From: Clostridia bacterium
GTDB taxonomy: Bacteria > Bacillota > Clostridia > Christensenellales > Pumilibacteraceae
NCBI GenBank assembly: GCA_900767465.1
Contig: CAAGAW010000028.1
Coordinates: 1 to 64,000, forward strand
DNA: 64,000 bases
Direction of reading: 5' to 3'
The notes under the pieces were generated by a model, which did no database searches, was not told the origin of the DNA, and saw only the letters and a program-made list of their open reading frames with translations. Below are positions 51,647-60,039 of this stretch, piece after piece. Position 1 is the first letter of the stretch. Every line of letters starts with the position of its first letter. The position numbers and the translations under genes are program-made.

Positions 51647-53629
51647 ATGGAAAAGTTTGAACTCGTATCGCCGTATAAGCCGACGGGGGATCAGCCCGAG
51701 GCTATCGAAAAACTCGTCGAAGGGATAAACGACGGGCTTCGTTCGCAAGTCCTTCTCGGCGTTACGGGAAGCGGAAAAACATTTACGATGGCTAACGTAA
51801 TCGCGAGGGTAAACCGTCCCACGCTCGTTATGGCGCACAACAAAACGCTCGCGGCTCAGCTTTGTAACGAGATGCGCGAGTTTTTCCCGAACAATCGCGT
51901 CGAGTTTTTCGTTTCTTATTACGATTATTATCAGCCCGAGGCGTACATTGCAAGTACCGACACGTATATCGAAAAGGACTTGCAGATCAACGACGAGATC
52001 GACAAACTCCGACATTCGGCTACGTGTTCGCTCCACGAGCGGCGGGACGTAATCGTCGTGGCTTCCGTGTCATGTATTTACGGACTCGGCGCGCCCGAAG
52101 AGTACTATCGGCTCTCGGTTTCGCTCCGCCCGGGTCAGCAACTCGGTCGCGACGACTTTATCCGCAAACTCGTAAATATCAACTACAAGCGCAACGACAC
52201 CGAAGTCGAGCGTACTAATTTCCGCGTAAAGGGCGATACCGTGGACGTTTTTATCGCGTCGTCGTCCGACAGAGGGATAAGGGTGGAGTTTTTCGGCGAC
52301 GAAATAGACGCGCTTAGCGAATTCGACGTTGTTACGGGCAAAATTACCGCGTCGCTGAATCACGCCGCCATCTTTCCCGCGTCGCATTACGCCGTCGGCA
52401 GCGACAAAACGGAAGGGGCGATTGCGGCGATTCTCCGCGACCGTGACGAGCAGGTCAGATACTTCACCGATTGCGGCAAACTTATCGAGGCTCAACGAAT
52501 CGGACAGCGCGTAAGTTACGACGTGGAGATGATGCGCGAAATCGGTTATTGCAGCGGAATCGAAAACTATTCGCGGTACTTCGACGGTCGCCGCCCGGGC
52601 GAGCCGCCGTACACGCTTCTCGACTATTTCCCCGACGGATTTATAACGTTCATCGATGAAAGTCACATGACTGTGCCGCAGATCCGCGCAATGTATCACG
52701 GCGACGTGGCGAGGAAAAAGTCGCTCGTCGATTACGGCTTTCGCCTTCCTGCGGCGTATGACAACCGCCCGCTTAATTTCGACGAATTCAACGCGCGTAT
52801 AGGACAGGTTATCTACGTGTCCGCAACGCCCGCACCCTACGAACTCTCGCTTACCGGCGGCGAGTTTGCCGAACAGGTTATCCGCCCGACCGGACTTCTC
52901 GATCCGCCCATAACCGTGCTTCCGACCAAAGGACAGATCGACGACCTTATCGGCAGAATCCGCGAAGTCACGTCGAAAAACGGTCGCGTTCTCGTAACCA
53001 CGCTTACAAAAAAAATGAGCGAAAGTCTCACGTCGTATCTTGCCGAAAACGGTATTAAGGTACGGTATCTTCACTCGGATATCGACACGATGGAGCGTAT
53101 TTCGATAGTCAACGACCTTCGGTCGGGCGAGTTCGACGTAGTGGTGGGAATCAACCTTTTGCGCGAAGGACTCGACATACCCGAAGTCAGGCTCGTAGCC
53201 ATTCTCGACGCGGACAAGGAAGGCTTTTTAAGAAGCGAAACTTCGCTTATCCAGACGGTAGGCAGGGCCGCGCGTAACGCCGACAGTTACGTCGTTATGT
53301 ACGCCGATACGATGACGGGTTCCATGCAACGCGCAATCGACGAAACCAACCGTCGCAGGGCTAAACAACAGGCGTATAACGCCGCTCACGGAATTACCCC
53401 GACGACGATAGTAAAACCGATCAAAAACACGATAGAAATCACGAAAAAGGCAAGCGGTAGGGTGGATCTAAAAGAAATTCCCGACGAAATCGAAAAACTA
53501 AAAGCGCTTATGAACGTAGCGTCGAGGTCGCTCGATTTCGAGACCGCGATCAAGATGCGCGACCGTATCGCCGAACTCAAAAAGATTCAGTCAAAGTATT
53601 CGGGTCGCAAAGGCACCGATCTCATTTAA
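51647..53629 (+). CDS. uvrB: Excinuclease ABC subunit B
   Basis: A 660-residue UvrB with Walker A GVTGSGKT near residue 38, the DNA-clamping beta-hairpin region (SYYDYYQPEAYIASTDTYIEKD), DESHMTVPQ, helicase motifs V-VI (GINLLREGLDIPEVRLVAILDADKEGFLRS; QTVGRAARN) and a C-terminal UVR domain (FETAIKMRDRIAELKKIQ) that contacts UvrC. Length is normal. uvrA follows 17 nt downstream. Confidence 0.97.
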   Translation: MEKFELVSPYKPTGDQPEAIEKLVEGINDGLRSQVLLGVTGSGKTFTMANVIARVNRPTLVMAHNKTLAAQLCNEMREFFPNNRVEFFVSYYDYYQPEAYIASTDTYIEKDLQINDEIDKLRHSATCSLHERRDVIVVASVSCIYGLGAPEEYYRLSVSLRPGQQLGRDDFIRKLVNINYKRNDTEVERTNFRVKGDTVDVFIASSSDRGIRVEFFGDEIDALSEFDVVTGKITASLNHAAIFPASHYAVGSDKTEGAIAAILRDRDEQVRYFTDCGKLIEAQRIGQRVSYDVEMMREIGYCSGIENYSRYFDGRRPGEPPYTLLDYFPDGFITFIDESHMTVPQIRAMYHGDVARKKSLVDYGFRLPAAYDNRPLNFDEFNARIGQVIYVSATPAPYELSLTGGEFAEQVIRPTGLLDPPITVLPTKGQIDDLIGRIREVTSKNGRVLVTTLTKKMSESLTSYLAENGIKVRYLHSDIDTMERISIVNDLRSGEFDVVVGINLLREGLDIPEVRLVAILDADKEGFLRSETSLIQTVGRAARNADSYVVMYADTMTGSMQRAIDETNRRRAKQQAYNAAHGITPTTIVKPIKNTIEITKKASGRVDLKEIPDEIEKLKALMNVASRSLDFETAIKMRDRIAELKKIQSKYSGRKGTDLI

Positions 53630-53646
53630 CCGCACGAGGCAGAACA

Positions 53647-56460
53647 ATGGATAAGATTATAATCCGCGGAGCAAAGGAAAACAACCTCAAAAACATAAAC
53701 CTCGAACTCCCGCGTAACAAATTCATAGTGTTTACCGGACTTTCGGGCAGCGGCAAAACGTCGCTCGCGTTCGACACGATCTTTGCCGAAGGACAGCGGC
53801 GTTACGTCGAATCGCTTTCGTCGTACGCGCGGCTTTTCCTCGGACAAATGCAAAAACCGGACGTTGAGAGTATCGAAGGACTGAGTCCCGCGATTTCGAT
53901 CGACCAGAAAACCACGGCGCGCAACCCGCGCTCGACTGTGGGTACGGTAACCGAGATTCACGACTACCTCAGGCTTTTATACGCGCGCACGGGCGTGGTG
54001 CATTGCCCGAAATGCGGCAAAGAGATCGTTCAGCAGTCGATCGACCAGATCGTGGACAAGGTAAAAGCGTACGGCGATGGCGCGAAAATTCTCGTAACCG
54101 CGCCGTTTGCGAGAGGGAAGAAGGGCGAATTCAAAAAGGAACTCGACGGCTTTCGCAAAGCGGGTTACGTCCGCGTAAAGGCGGACGGCGTCGTGCGCAG
54201 TCTCGACGAGGATATTATTCTCGACAAGCAGATCAAGCACAACCTCAGCGTGGTAGTCGACCGCCTCGTAATAAAGGACGGAATCGAAAAACGGCTTACC
54301 GACAGTATCGAAACCGCGCTTAAAATCGCAAACGGTATAGTCGTTATCGACAACGACGGAACCGAACAACTGTTTTCCACCCGTTACGCCTGTCCCGATT
54401 GCGACGTTTCGATAAGCGAAGTCGAACCGCGGCTTTTCTCGTTTAACTCGCCGTTCGGCGCGTGCCCCGAATGCAGCGGTCTCGGATTCAAGCAGAGTAT
54501 CGACCCCGAACTTATCTACGGCGACGGCAGCAAGAGCCTCAACGAAGGCGCGCTTTCCGTTTCGGCGTGGAATTTCGAAACGAGTTCGATCGGCTCGATG
54601 TACTTCCGCGCGATGAGCAAGCGTTACGGCTTTTCGCTCGATACGCCGTTCCGCGATCTTCCCGACGACGTAAAGCAAAAACTTCTTTACGGAACGGGCG
54701 ACGACAAACTCGACATGCAGTACTCGACCGCGAACTTCAACGGCAGTTTTACGCGCGGATTCGAGGGCGTGGTGAACAATCTCGAACGCCGCTATCGCGA
54801 AACCACGAGCGACTATATCAAGAGCGTCATAAGTAAATATATGCGCGAAACGCCTTGCGAGGTTTGCCACGGACAAAGACTAAAACCCGAAGCACTCGCG
54901 GTAACCGTGGGCGGACTCAATATTATGCAACTCAGCGCGCTACCCATCGTAAAAGTCCGCGATTTTATCGAAAATCTCACGCTTTCTCCCTCAAACGCGA
55001 TTATCGCGCAACCCATTATCCGCGAAATCAGAGCGCGGCTTAACTTCCTTATCGACGTAGGACTCGGATATCTCACCCTGTCGCGCGGAGCGGCTTCGCT
55101 TTCGGGCGGCGAGGCTCAGCGTATAAGGCTCGCTACTCAGATCGGATCGGGACTTACCGGCGTTCTGTATATCCTCGACGAGCCGAGTATCGGACTTCAT
55201 CAGCGCGACAACGCCCGTCTGATCGCCACGCTCGAAAAACTGCGCGACCTCGGCAATACGCTTATCGTCGTCGAGCACGACGAGGAAACCATGCGAGCAG
55301 CCGACTTTATCGTTGACGTAGGTCCGGCGGCGGGCGTTCACGGCGGCGAAATAGTCGCAACCGGAACGGTGGAGGATATCGAAAAAGTCGAGCGTTCGAT
55401 AACCGGTCAGTATTTAAGCGGCAGAAAACGTATCGACGTTCCTGCCGTTCGTCGCGAAATTCCGGACAAGTTTATTACCGTCCGCGGCGCAAAACAGAAC
55501 AACCTCAAAAACGTTACCGTCGGGTTCCCCGTGGGCGTGTTTACGTGCGTTACGGGCGTAAGCGGCAGCGGTAAATCCAGCCTCGTCAATCAGATTTTTT
55601 ACCCGTCCGCGGCAAACGCGGTTATGAAAACTCACCTTACCGCCGGAAAATGCGACGGAATCGACGGGCTTGAAAATATCGACAAGGTTATTTGTATCGA
55701 CCAGACGCCCATCGGCAGAACTCCGCGATCCAACCCCGCGACTTATACGGGCGTGTTTTCGGCGATCCGCGAACTTTTTGCAAAAACGCCGGACGCGCGC
55801 GAACGCGGCTATAACGCGGGCAGATTCTCGTTCAACGTCAAGGGCGGCAGGTGCGAAAATTGTTGCGGCGACGGCATACTCAAAGTGGAAATGAATTTCC
55901 TTCCCGACGTGTACGTGCCTTGCGAGGTTTGCGGCGGCAAACGCTACAACCGCGAGACTTTGCAGGTGAAATACAAGGACAGGAACATTTACGAGGTTCT
56001 CGAAATGACGGTGGACGAGGCGTGCGACTTCTTTGCCGACGTTCCCGCGATCTACAACAAGATAAAAACGCTTCGGCAGGTCGGCCTCGGCTATATCAAA
56101 CTCGGTCAGCCCGCAACCACGCTGTCGGGCGGCGAGGCGCAACGCGTCAAACTTGCAACCGAGCTCAGCCGTCAGTCCACCTCGAAAACGCTTTATATCC
56201 TCGACGAGCCGACCACGGGACTTCACGTGGCGGACGTGGCGAAACTTCTGGAAATTTTGCAGCGGCTTACGAGCGGCGGAAATACCGTAGTCGTTATCGA
56301 ACATAACCTCGACGTTATCAAAGTCGCCGACTATATAATAGATATGGGACCGGAAGGCGGCGACGCGGGCGGCACGGTTATCGCAACGGGAACTCCCGAA
56401 CAAGTCGCAAAAGTCGATAAAAGTTTTACCGGTCGGTTCCTCAAACAGATTTTAGGGTAA
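53647..56460 (+). CDS. uvrA: Excinuclease ABC subunit A
   Basis: A 937-residue UvrA: two ABC modules with Walker A GLSGSGKTS and GVSGSGKSS, signatures LSGGEAQRIRLATQIG and LSGGEAQRVKLATELS, and zinc sites built from CPDC/CPEC (residues about 247-280) and CENC/CEVC (residues about 738-763). It finds bulky lesions and loads UvrB. No terminator is evident; repeats begin directly after the stop. uvrC is not in the window. Confidence 0.97.
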   Translation: MDKIIIRGAKENNLKNINLELPRNKFIVFTGLSGSGKTSLAFDTIFAEGQRRYVESLSSYARLFLGQMQKPDVESIEGLSPAISIDQKTTARNPRSTVGTVTEIHDYLRLLYARTGVVHCPKCGKEIVQQSIDQIVDKVKAYGDGAKILVTAPFARGKKGEFKKELDGFRKAGYVRVKADGVVRSLDEDIILDKQIKHNLSVVVDRLVIKDGIEKRLTDSIETALKIANGIVVIDNDGTEQLFSTRYACPDCDVSISEVEPRLFSFNSPFGACPECSGLGFKQSIDPELIYGDGSKSLNEGALSVSAWNFETSSIGSMYFRAMSKRYGFSLDTPFRDLPDDVKQKLLYGTGDDKLDMQYSTANFNGSFTRGFEGVVNNLERRYRETTSDYIKSVISKYMRETPCEVCHGQRLKPEALAVTVGGLNIMQLSALPIVKVRDFIENLTLSPSNAIIAQPIIREIRARLNFLIDVGLGYLTLSRGAASLSGGEAQRIRLATQIGSGLTGVLYILDEPSIGLHQRDNARLIATLEKLRDLGNTLIVVEHDEETMRAADFIVDVGPAAGVHGGEIVATGTVEDIEKVERSITGQYLSGRKRIDVPAVRREIPDKFITVRGAKQNNLKNVTVGFPVGVFTCVTGVSGSGKSSLVNQIFYPSAANAVMKTHLTAGKCDGIDGLENIDKVICIDQTPIGRTPRSNPATYTGVFSAIRELFAKTPDARERGYNAGRFSFNVKGGRCENCCGDGILKVEMNFLPDVYVPCEVCGGKRYNRETLQVKYKDRNIYEVLEMTVDEACDFFADVPAIYNKIKTLRQVGLGYIKLGQPATTLSGGEAQRVKLATELSRQSTSKTLYILDEPTTGLHVADVAKLLEILQRLTSGGNTVVVIEHNLDVIKVADYIIDMGPEGGDAGGTVIATGTPEQVAKVDKSFTGRFLKQILG

Positions 56461-56482
56461 AGGAGCTATATGTCGTTTTTCG

Positions 56483-56855
56483 CGGGGGATTTCTCGACTT
56501 CGCTTGCGCTTCGCTCGAAATGACACTAAAAACGGAAGAGTCGAAAAATTTTTTGGTTTCGATGTCATCTCGACCGGAACGAGGCGTAAGCCGAGTGCAG
56601 TGGAGAGGTCCCCCGCGACAGGAGTACGAATTCGACGATGTCATCTCGACAGGAACGAGGCGTAAGCCGAGTGCAGTGGAGAGATCCCCCGCGGCAGGAG
56701 TACGAATTCTATGATGTCATCTCGACCGGAACGAGGCGTAAGCCGAGTGCAGTGGAGAGATCCCCCGCGGCAGGAGTACGAATTCGACGATGTCATCTCG
56801 ACCGGAACGAGGCGTAAGCCGAGTGCAGTGGAGAGATCCCCCGCGGCAGGAGTAA
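56483..56855 (+). repeat. Inverted family-B element followed by four tandem 76-bp repeats
   Basis: 56483-56524 is a family-B repeat in inverted orientation (GCGGGGGATTTCTCGAC...TCGCTCGAAATGACA). From 56561 a 76-bp unit is repeated at 56561, 56637, 56713 and 56789, the last ending at about 56855. Each unit carries a core from GTCATCTCGAC to GTGGAGAGATCCCCC, with ATCTC/GAGAT ends, then GCGGCAGGAGTACGAATTC. Copies differ at a few positions only, so the expansion is recent. The array runs straight into the GIY-YIG gene. Confidence 0.92.
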
Positions 56856-56866
56856 CAAAGCCACTT

Positions 56867-57148
56867 ATGGAATACTACGTTTACATTATGGCTAACGACC
56901 ACGATACGGTATACTATATCGGTGTAACCGACAACATCGCGCGACGAGTTTGGGAACACAAAACGAAAGCCGATCCGAAGAGTTTCTCCTCCCGCTATAA
57001 CGTTCATAAATTTGTTTACGCGGAAGTTTATAACGACGTGAATGACGCGATTCGGAGGGAAAAACAATTAAAGAAGTGGAGTCGCAATAAAAAGACCGAA
57101 CTTATTATGACGATAAATCCGGATCTGAACGAGATTGAATTAAATTAA
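56867..57148 (+). CDS. Single-domain GIY-YIG nuclease
   Basis: A 93-residue GIY-YIG protein: YYVYIM and YYIGVT give the two-strand signature, the catalytic arginine is in IARRVWEHK, and the metal-binding glutamate in AIRREKQLKKW. It is the size of the stand-alone UPF0213/YhbQ-like family. I start at the ATG at 56867; the frame is open upstream but only across the tandem repeats. The nearest AGGAG is inside the last repeat copy, about 14 nt away, so the repeat may supply the ribosome site. Biological substrate unknown. Confidence 0.85.
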   Translation: MEYYVYIMANDHDTVYYIGVTDNIARRVWEHKTKADPKSFSSRYNVHKFVYAEVYNDVNDAIRREKQLKKWSRNKKTELIMTINPDLNEIELN

Positions 57149-57162
57149 GAAGGGGGGTGGAA

Positions 57163-58197
57163 ATGTTTTATCTGACTTCGCAAAAGGTAAAATTCGCGCT
57201 TAATACCGCGCTTGCGGCGTTGTTGGTTGCGGCGGCAATCTTTTTGACGACGTACGACTTCAACGCAGCGGAATGGTTTAATCGCATTCTCGAAGGCGAA
57301 AGTTTTTCAGCGATGATACTTAAAGCGTTCGTCGGCGGGAATGCGGACAACAATTTCTTTTTCGGAAATATCGGACTTGCCATGGCGATAATCGCGGCGT
57401 GTTACGTCGGATACCTCGCGGGAATCTTTCTCGACGATTACAAAACGGCAATCGGCGTAATTCTCACGATTCTTTGCGTCATGGGAATAATCGGACTTTT
57501 CGCGCTCAAATCGTTATTGCTGTTTTCGGCGCTTGTAACGGACGGTTACAAATTCAACGGAGTCGGTATGATATGGACGTTCGAGTTCTTTGAAACGTTA
57601 GTCATCGTAATTACCGCCGTCGTGTCGTGCTTCCGCCGAGGATTAAGGCGTTATTCGCTCTTTATTCTCGCGTATTTTCTCGGCGTTTCCGTTTGTTTTA
57701 TCTGGTTATTTCTCGGTTTCGGACTTTGCGTAGGACTATGCGTTTCCGTCGGTGTCTGTCGCGGCGACGAGGATTACGGTTCGTTCGCAACTTCGTATTC
57801 TTCCGGTTCGTATTCCTCGTCAAGTTCACGTTCTTCCGGTTCGTATTCTATGTCAAATTCGGACGACGACGCTTTCAAAGAGTACCGGTTGGATGACGGC
57901 GGGTTTTGCGGTTGTGACGCTTACGACTCAAACGACGATTACGATTCGAGCGATAGCGGAGATTACTTTTCGCCTGTTACGAGTGCTGTATATTACGACG
58001 GAGACGGCAATTCTCTCGGTTATAGCATAGAGGACAGATACTACGACAACGACGGTTCCTGCGTGGGATACGACGTCGGCGACAATCATTACGATTCCGA
58101 CGGTAATTCGACGGGGTACAGAGTGGGCGATACGGAATACGATTCCGACGGTAATTCGGTAGGATACTGGGTAGACGATACGTTTTACGAAAATTAA
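57163..58197 (+). CDS. Membrane protein with C-terminal 16-residue Asp/Gly/Tyr repeats
   Basis: A 344-residue protein. Residues 1 to about 200 hold roughly six hydrophobic helices. A Ser-rich low-complexity segment (about 208-235) and a Cys/Asp-rich stretch follow. The C-terminus has four tandem units of 16 residues of the type [Y/H/E]YDxDGNSxGYxVxD, from about residue 277 to 340. DxDGN resembles calcium-binding loops, but a structural YD-type repeat is equally possible. I do not recognise the family. The ATG at 57163 follows AGGGGGG; a GTG 6 nt earlier is less likely. Confidence 0.75.
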   Translation: MFYLTSQKVKFALNTALAALLVAAAIFLTTYDFNAAEWFNRILEGESFSAMILKAFVGGNADNNFFFGNIGLAMAIIAACYVGYLAGIFLDDYKTAIGVILTILCVMGIIGLFALKSLLLFSALVTDGYKFNGVGMIWTFEFFETLVIVITAVVSCFRRGLRRYSLFILAYFLGVSVCFIWLFLGFGLCVGLCVSVGVCRGDEDYGSFATSYSSGSYSSSSSRSSGSYSMSNSDDDAFKEYRLDDGGFCGCDAYDSNDDYDSSDSGDYFSPVTSAVYYDGDGNSLGYSIEDRYYDNDGSCVGYDVGDNHYDSDGNSTGYRVGDTEYDSDGNSVGYWVDDTFYEN

Positions 58198-58219
58198 AAA
58201 TCGACCGAAAGTCGCAATA

Positions 58220-58255
58220 AAAAATGCACCGCAGATTATTCCGCGATGCATTTTT
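58220..58255. terminator. Bidirectional terminator between convergent genes
   Basis: AAAAATGCA (58220-58228) pairs with TGCATTTTT (58247-58255); A- and T-runs on both flanks allow function for the repeat membrane protein and for the PTS gene. Confidence 0.82.
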
Positions 58256-58287
58256 GTTTTGTAAATCCTTTTCGTATATTCCGTAAA

Positions 58288-59610
58288 TTACAAATCGAGT
58301 TTGAGGTCGCCGTACTTTATCCAGCCGATCCGGCGCATAAGTTCGGAAATCGCAAGGCACAAAGCCGCCGGCAGAATCATATCGAAACAAACGACTTCGG
58401 TGATTGCAAGCCATACGCCCATACCGCCCTCGGTAAGCGACGTTACGGTCTCGAAAATTCCGACGAGTCCCGCGGTTCCCATGCCCGATCCGGTTGCCGT
58501 ACTCGTGATTTTAAGCGCGCAGGTCGAAATCGGACCGAGTATCGCGCTCACGATCACGGGCGGAAGCCAAAGGATGGGTTTGCGGACGAGGTTAGGCATT
58601 TGCAACATACTCGTACCCACGCCTTGCGCCAGAAGTCCGCCCCATTTGTTTTCGCGGAAACTCATCACGGCGTAGCCGACCATGTGCGTGCAGCACCCGA
58701 CGACCGCCGCGCCCGCGACGATCCCGTCAAGCCCGAGAATGAGTCCGATTGCCGCCGAAGAGATGGGAAGAGTAAGGAACACGCCCATAAGCACCGCAAC
58801 GAGTATACCCATAAGGAACGGCTGCTGCTGTCCGGAGTATCGTATCACTTCGCGAAGGAATCCCATAACGGTGTCGATGGGTTTGCCGAGCAAAAGAGCG
58901 ACGAGCGCGCCCGAAGCGACGGCAGCGAGGGGAGTGACGATAATGTCTACTTTCGTTTTGCCCGCCACGAGCGAGCCGACCTCGAGGGCGACGAACGAGG
59001 CTATAAACGCGCAAAGCGGTTCGCCCACCTTCGTATAGTCGATAACTACCGCGTTGTTTGCGACGATTTTGCCCGCAAACGAAGCGAGCATACCCACGAC
59101 CGCCGCCGAAATAGCGACGAGCGGAGCCTTTTTGAGTTTGTACCCCATACCGAGCGCGATACCCGCGCCCATCATAAACTGCGCGAATTTGCCGGCGATA
59201 ACGATATAACCGCCTATCGTGCCGCCGATAATAGAGCCGATTTTGCCGATTATCGTGCCGATTATAAGCGTCGCGAACAGTCCGAGCGCCATACCCGAAA
59301 GTCCGTCGATAAAGATATATTTCAGTATCGCTACGAATTTTTTCCACGCGCCCGACGGAGTTTTCGGTTTGTCCGAACTCACCGTCATTCCGAACGGATT
59401 TCCGTCCGCGCTGTTCTTGATTTCGTATCCGTCCGAAGCGGTTGCTTCGTCGTTTACGGCGTTACCCGTCGCGTCGTTTACGGCGGTTTCGGAGGCGTTT
59501 TCGTTCGTTTTGTCGATTGCCGCCTTACAAATCGTTTCGTTTACTTCGTTTGTTTCGTTTACAGAGGTTTCGGCCGCGTTTTTCTCGCGGTCGTCGATTT
59601 GATTTTTCAT
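58288..59610 (-). CDS. PTS IIC-type membrane permease (PTS_EIIC_2 family)
   Basis: A 440-residue protein. The first about 85 residues are a hydrophilic, Asn/Thr/Glu-rich, low-complexity cytoplasmic extension. About ten hydrophobic helices follow, with blocks typical of the PTS_EIIC_2 family (DGLSGMALGLFATLIIGTI, GAGIALGMGYKLKKAP, CCTHMVGYAVMSFRENKWGGL, GPISTCALKITSTATGSGMGT). No IIA or IIB domain is present or adjacent, so it may work with partners elsewhere or as a non-PTS transporter. Substrate unknown. AAGGAAAG precedes the start. Confidence 0.85.
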   Translation of the reverse strand: MKNQIDDREKNAAETSVNETNEVNETICKAAIDKTNENASETAVNDATGNAVNDEATASDGYEIKNSADGNPFGMTVSSDKPKTPSGAWKKFVAILKYIFIDGLSGMALGLFATLIIGTIIGKIGSIIGGTIGGYIVIAGKFAQFMMGAGIALGMGYKLKKAPLVAISAAVVGMLASFAGKIVANNAVVIDYTKVGEPLCAFIASFVALEVGSLVAGKTKVDIIVTPLAAVASGALVALLLGKPIDTVMGFLREVIRYSGQQQPFLMGILVAVLMGVFLTLPISSAAIGLILGLDGIVAGAAVVGCCTHMVGYAVMSFRENKWGGLLAQGVGTSMLQMPNLVRKPILWLPPVIVSAILGPISTCALKITSTATGSGMGTAGLVGIFETVTSLTEGGMGVWLAITEVVCFDMILPAALCLAISELMRRIGWIKYGDLKLDL

Positions 59611-59649
59611 AAAAAACTTTCCTTATAAGATATAGTATAGTGTTCGTAT

Positions 59650-59950
59650 CCGAAGTTTGAAGAATAACGGGTGATACTCTGCCGCAAAGAATTCGACTTA
59701 TTAAGGTCCACGTTGCGCGGAAGGGAGGCTCTGGACGTAAGTCGGGTGGGGGATTGTAAAGAAACTATCAGAAAAGCAGTTGCATTAAAACAATCCTACC
59801 GACTTATTTGGCTTACGCCTACGTATCTCGCCACCTTCATTTACACAAGGGAGGTTACTGTCGGATCGCCTTTCGGTGATTTCACCTATCGGAAAAAGTT
59901 ATCTTCGCCGGATCAATTAAGGAAAGCAAAACGGCGCGTACGTCGTTTTT
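59650..59950 (+). ncRNA. ssrS: Structured non-coding RNA with its own terminator, candidate 6S RNA
   Basis: No credible protein frame covers this stretch, but it folds well. CCGCAAAG-ATTCGAC (59682-59698) pairs with GTCGGAT and CTTTCGG (59860-59876) as a closing stem. Inside are GGTCCA/TGGAC and a long hairpin joining TAAGTCGG...GGATTGT (59738-59758) with ACAATCC...CCGACTTA (59789-59807). The 3' side CGCCACCTT...AAGGGAGGTTACTG resembles the conserved CACCTT...AAGGGTTACAG block of E. coli 6S RNA. A terminator lies at 59928-59950. Identity as 6S is inference from memory of the consensus; the presence of a structured RNA is better supported. Confidence 0.5.
59928..59950 (+). terminator. Intrinsic terminator of the structured RNA
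   Basis: AAAACGGCG pairs with CGTCGTTTT (one G-U) over a CGTA loop and ends in TTTTT on the plus strand, with no gene upstream other than the RNA. Confidence 0.75.
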
Positions 59951-59985
59951 GCGCTGGTTCAACCGATGCGTACACCGGTTTTGGC

Positions 59986-60018
59986 AAAGGGGCGGAGCAT
60001 TGCGTTCCGTCCCTTTTA
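59986..60018 (-). terminator. Hairpin 20 nt after the PFOR stop
   Basis: AAAGGGGCGGA pairs with TCCGTCCCTTT (11 bp, 9-nt loop). Its position right after the PFOR stop suggests PFOR termination on the minus strand, though the T-run is better on the plus strand. Confidence 0.55.
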
Positions 60019-60039
60019 CCGGCTTATAATTGCGAGTAA

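Noticed and set aside
56561..56855. Tandem 76-bp repeats considered as a CRISPR array
   Set aside because: There are no variable spacers; the whole 76-bp unit is repeated, and no cas genes are near.
58246..59628. Open frame on the plus strand opposite the PTS permease
   Set aside because: Low-complexity His/Arg/Asp-rich translation without domains; the minus-strand permease has clear membrane topology and family motifs.
59650..59950. tmRNA, RNase P RNA or SRP RNA as identity of the structured RNA
   Set aside because: The hallmark segments of each (the tmRNA ends, the RNase P GAGGAAAGTCC and ACAGAAA blocks, the SRP GGTCCGGAAGGAAGCAGC loop) are absent.
59671..60039. Possible 122-codon protein in the region after PFOR
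   Set aside because: The translation is domain-free, the frame crosses a terminator hairpin, and RNA folding explains the sequence better.
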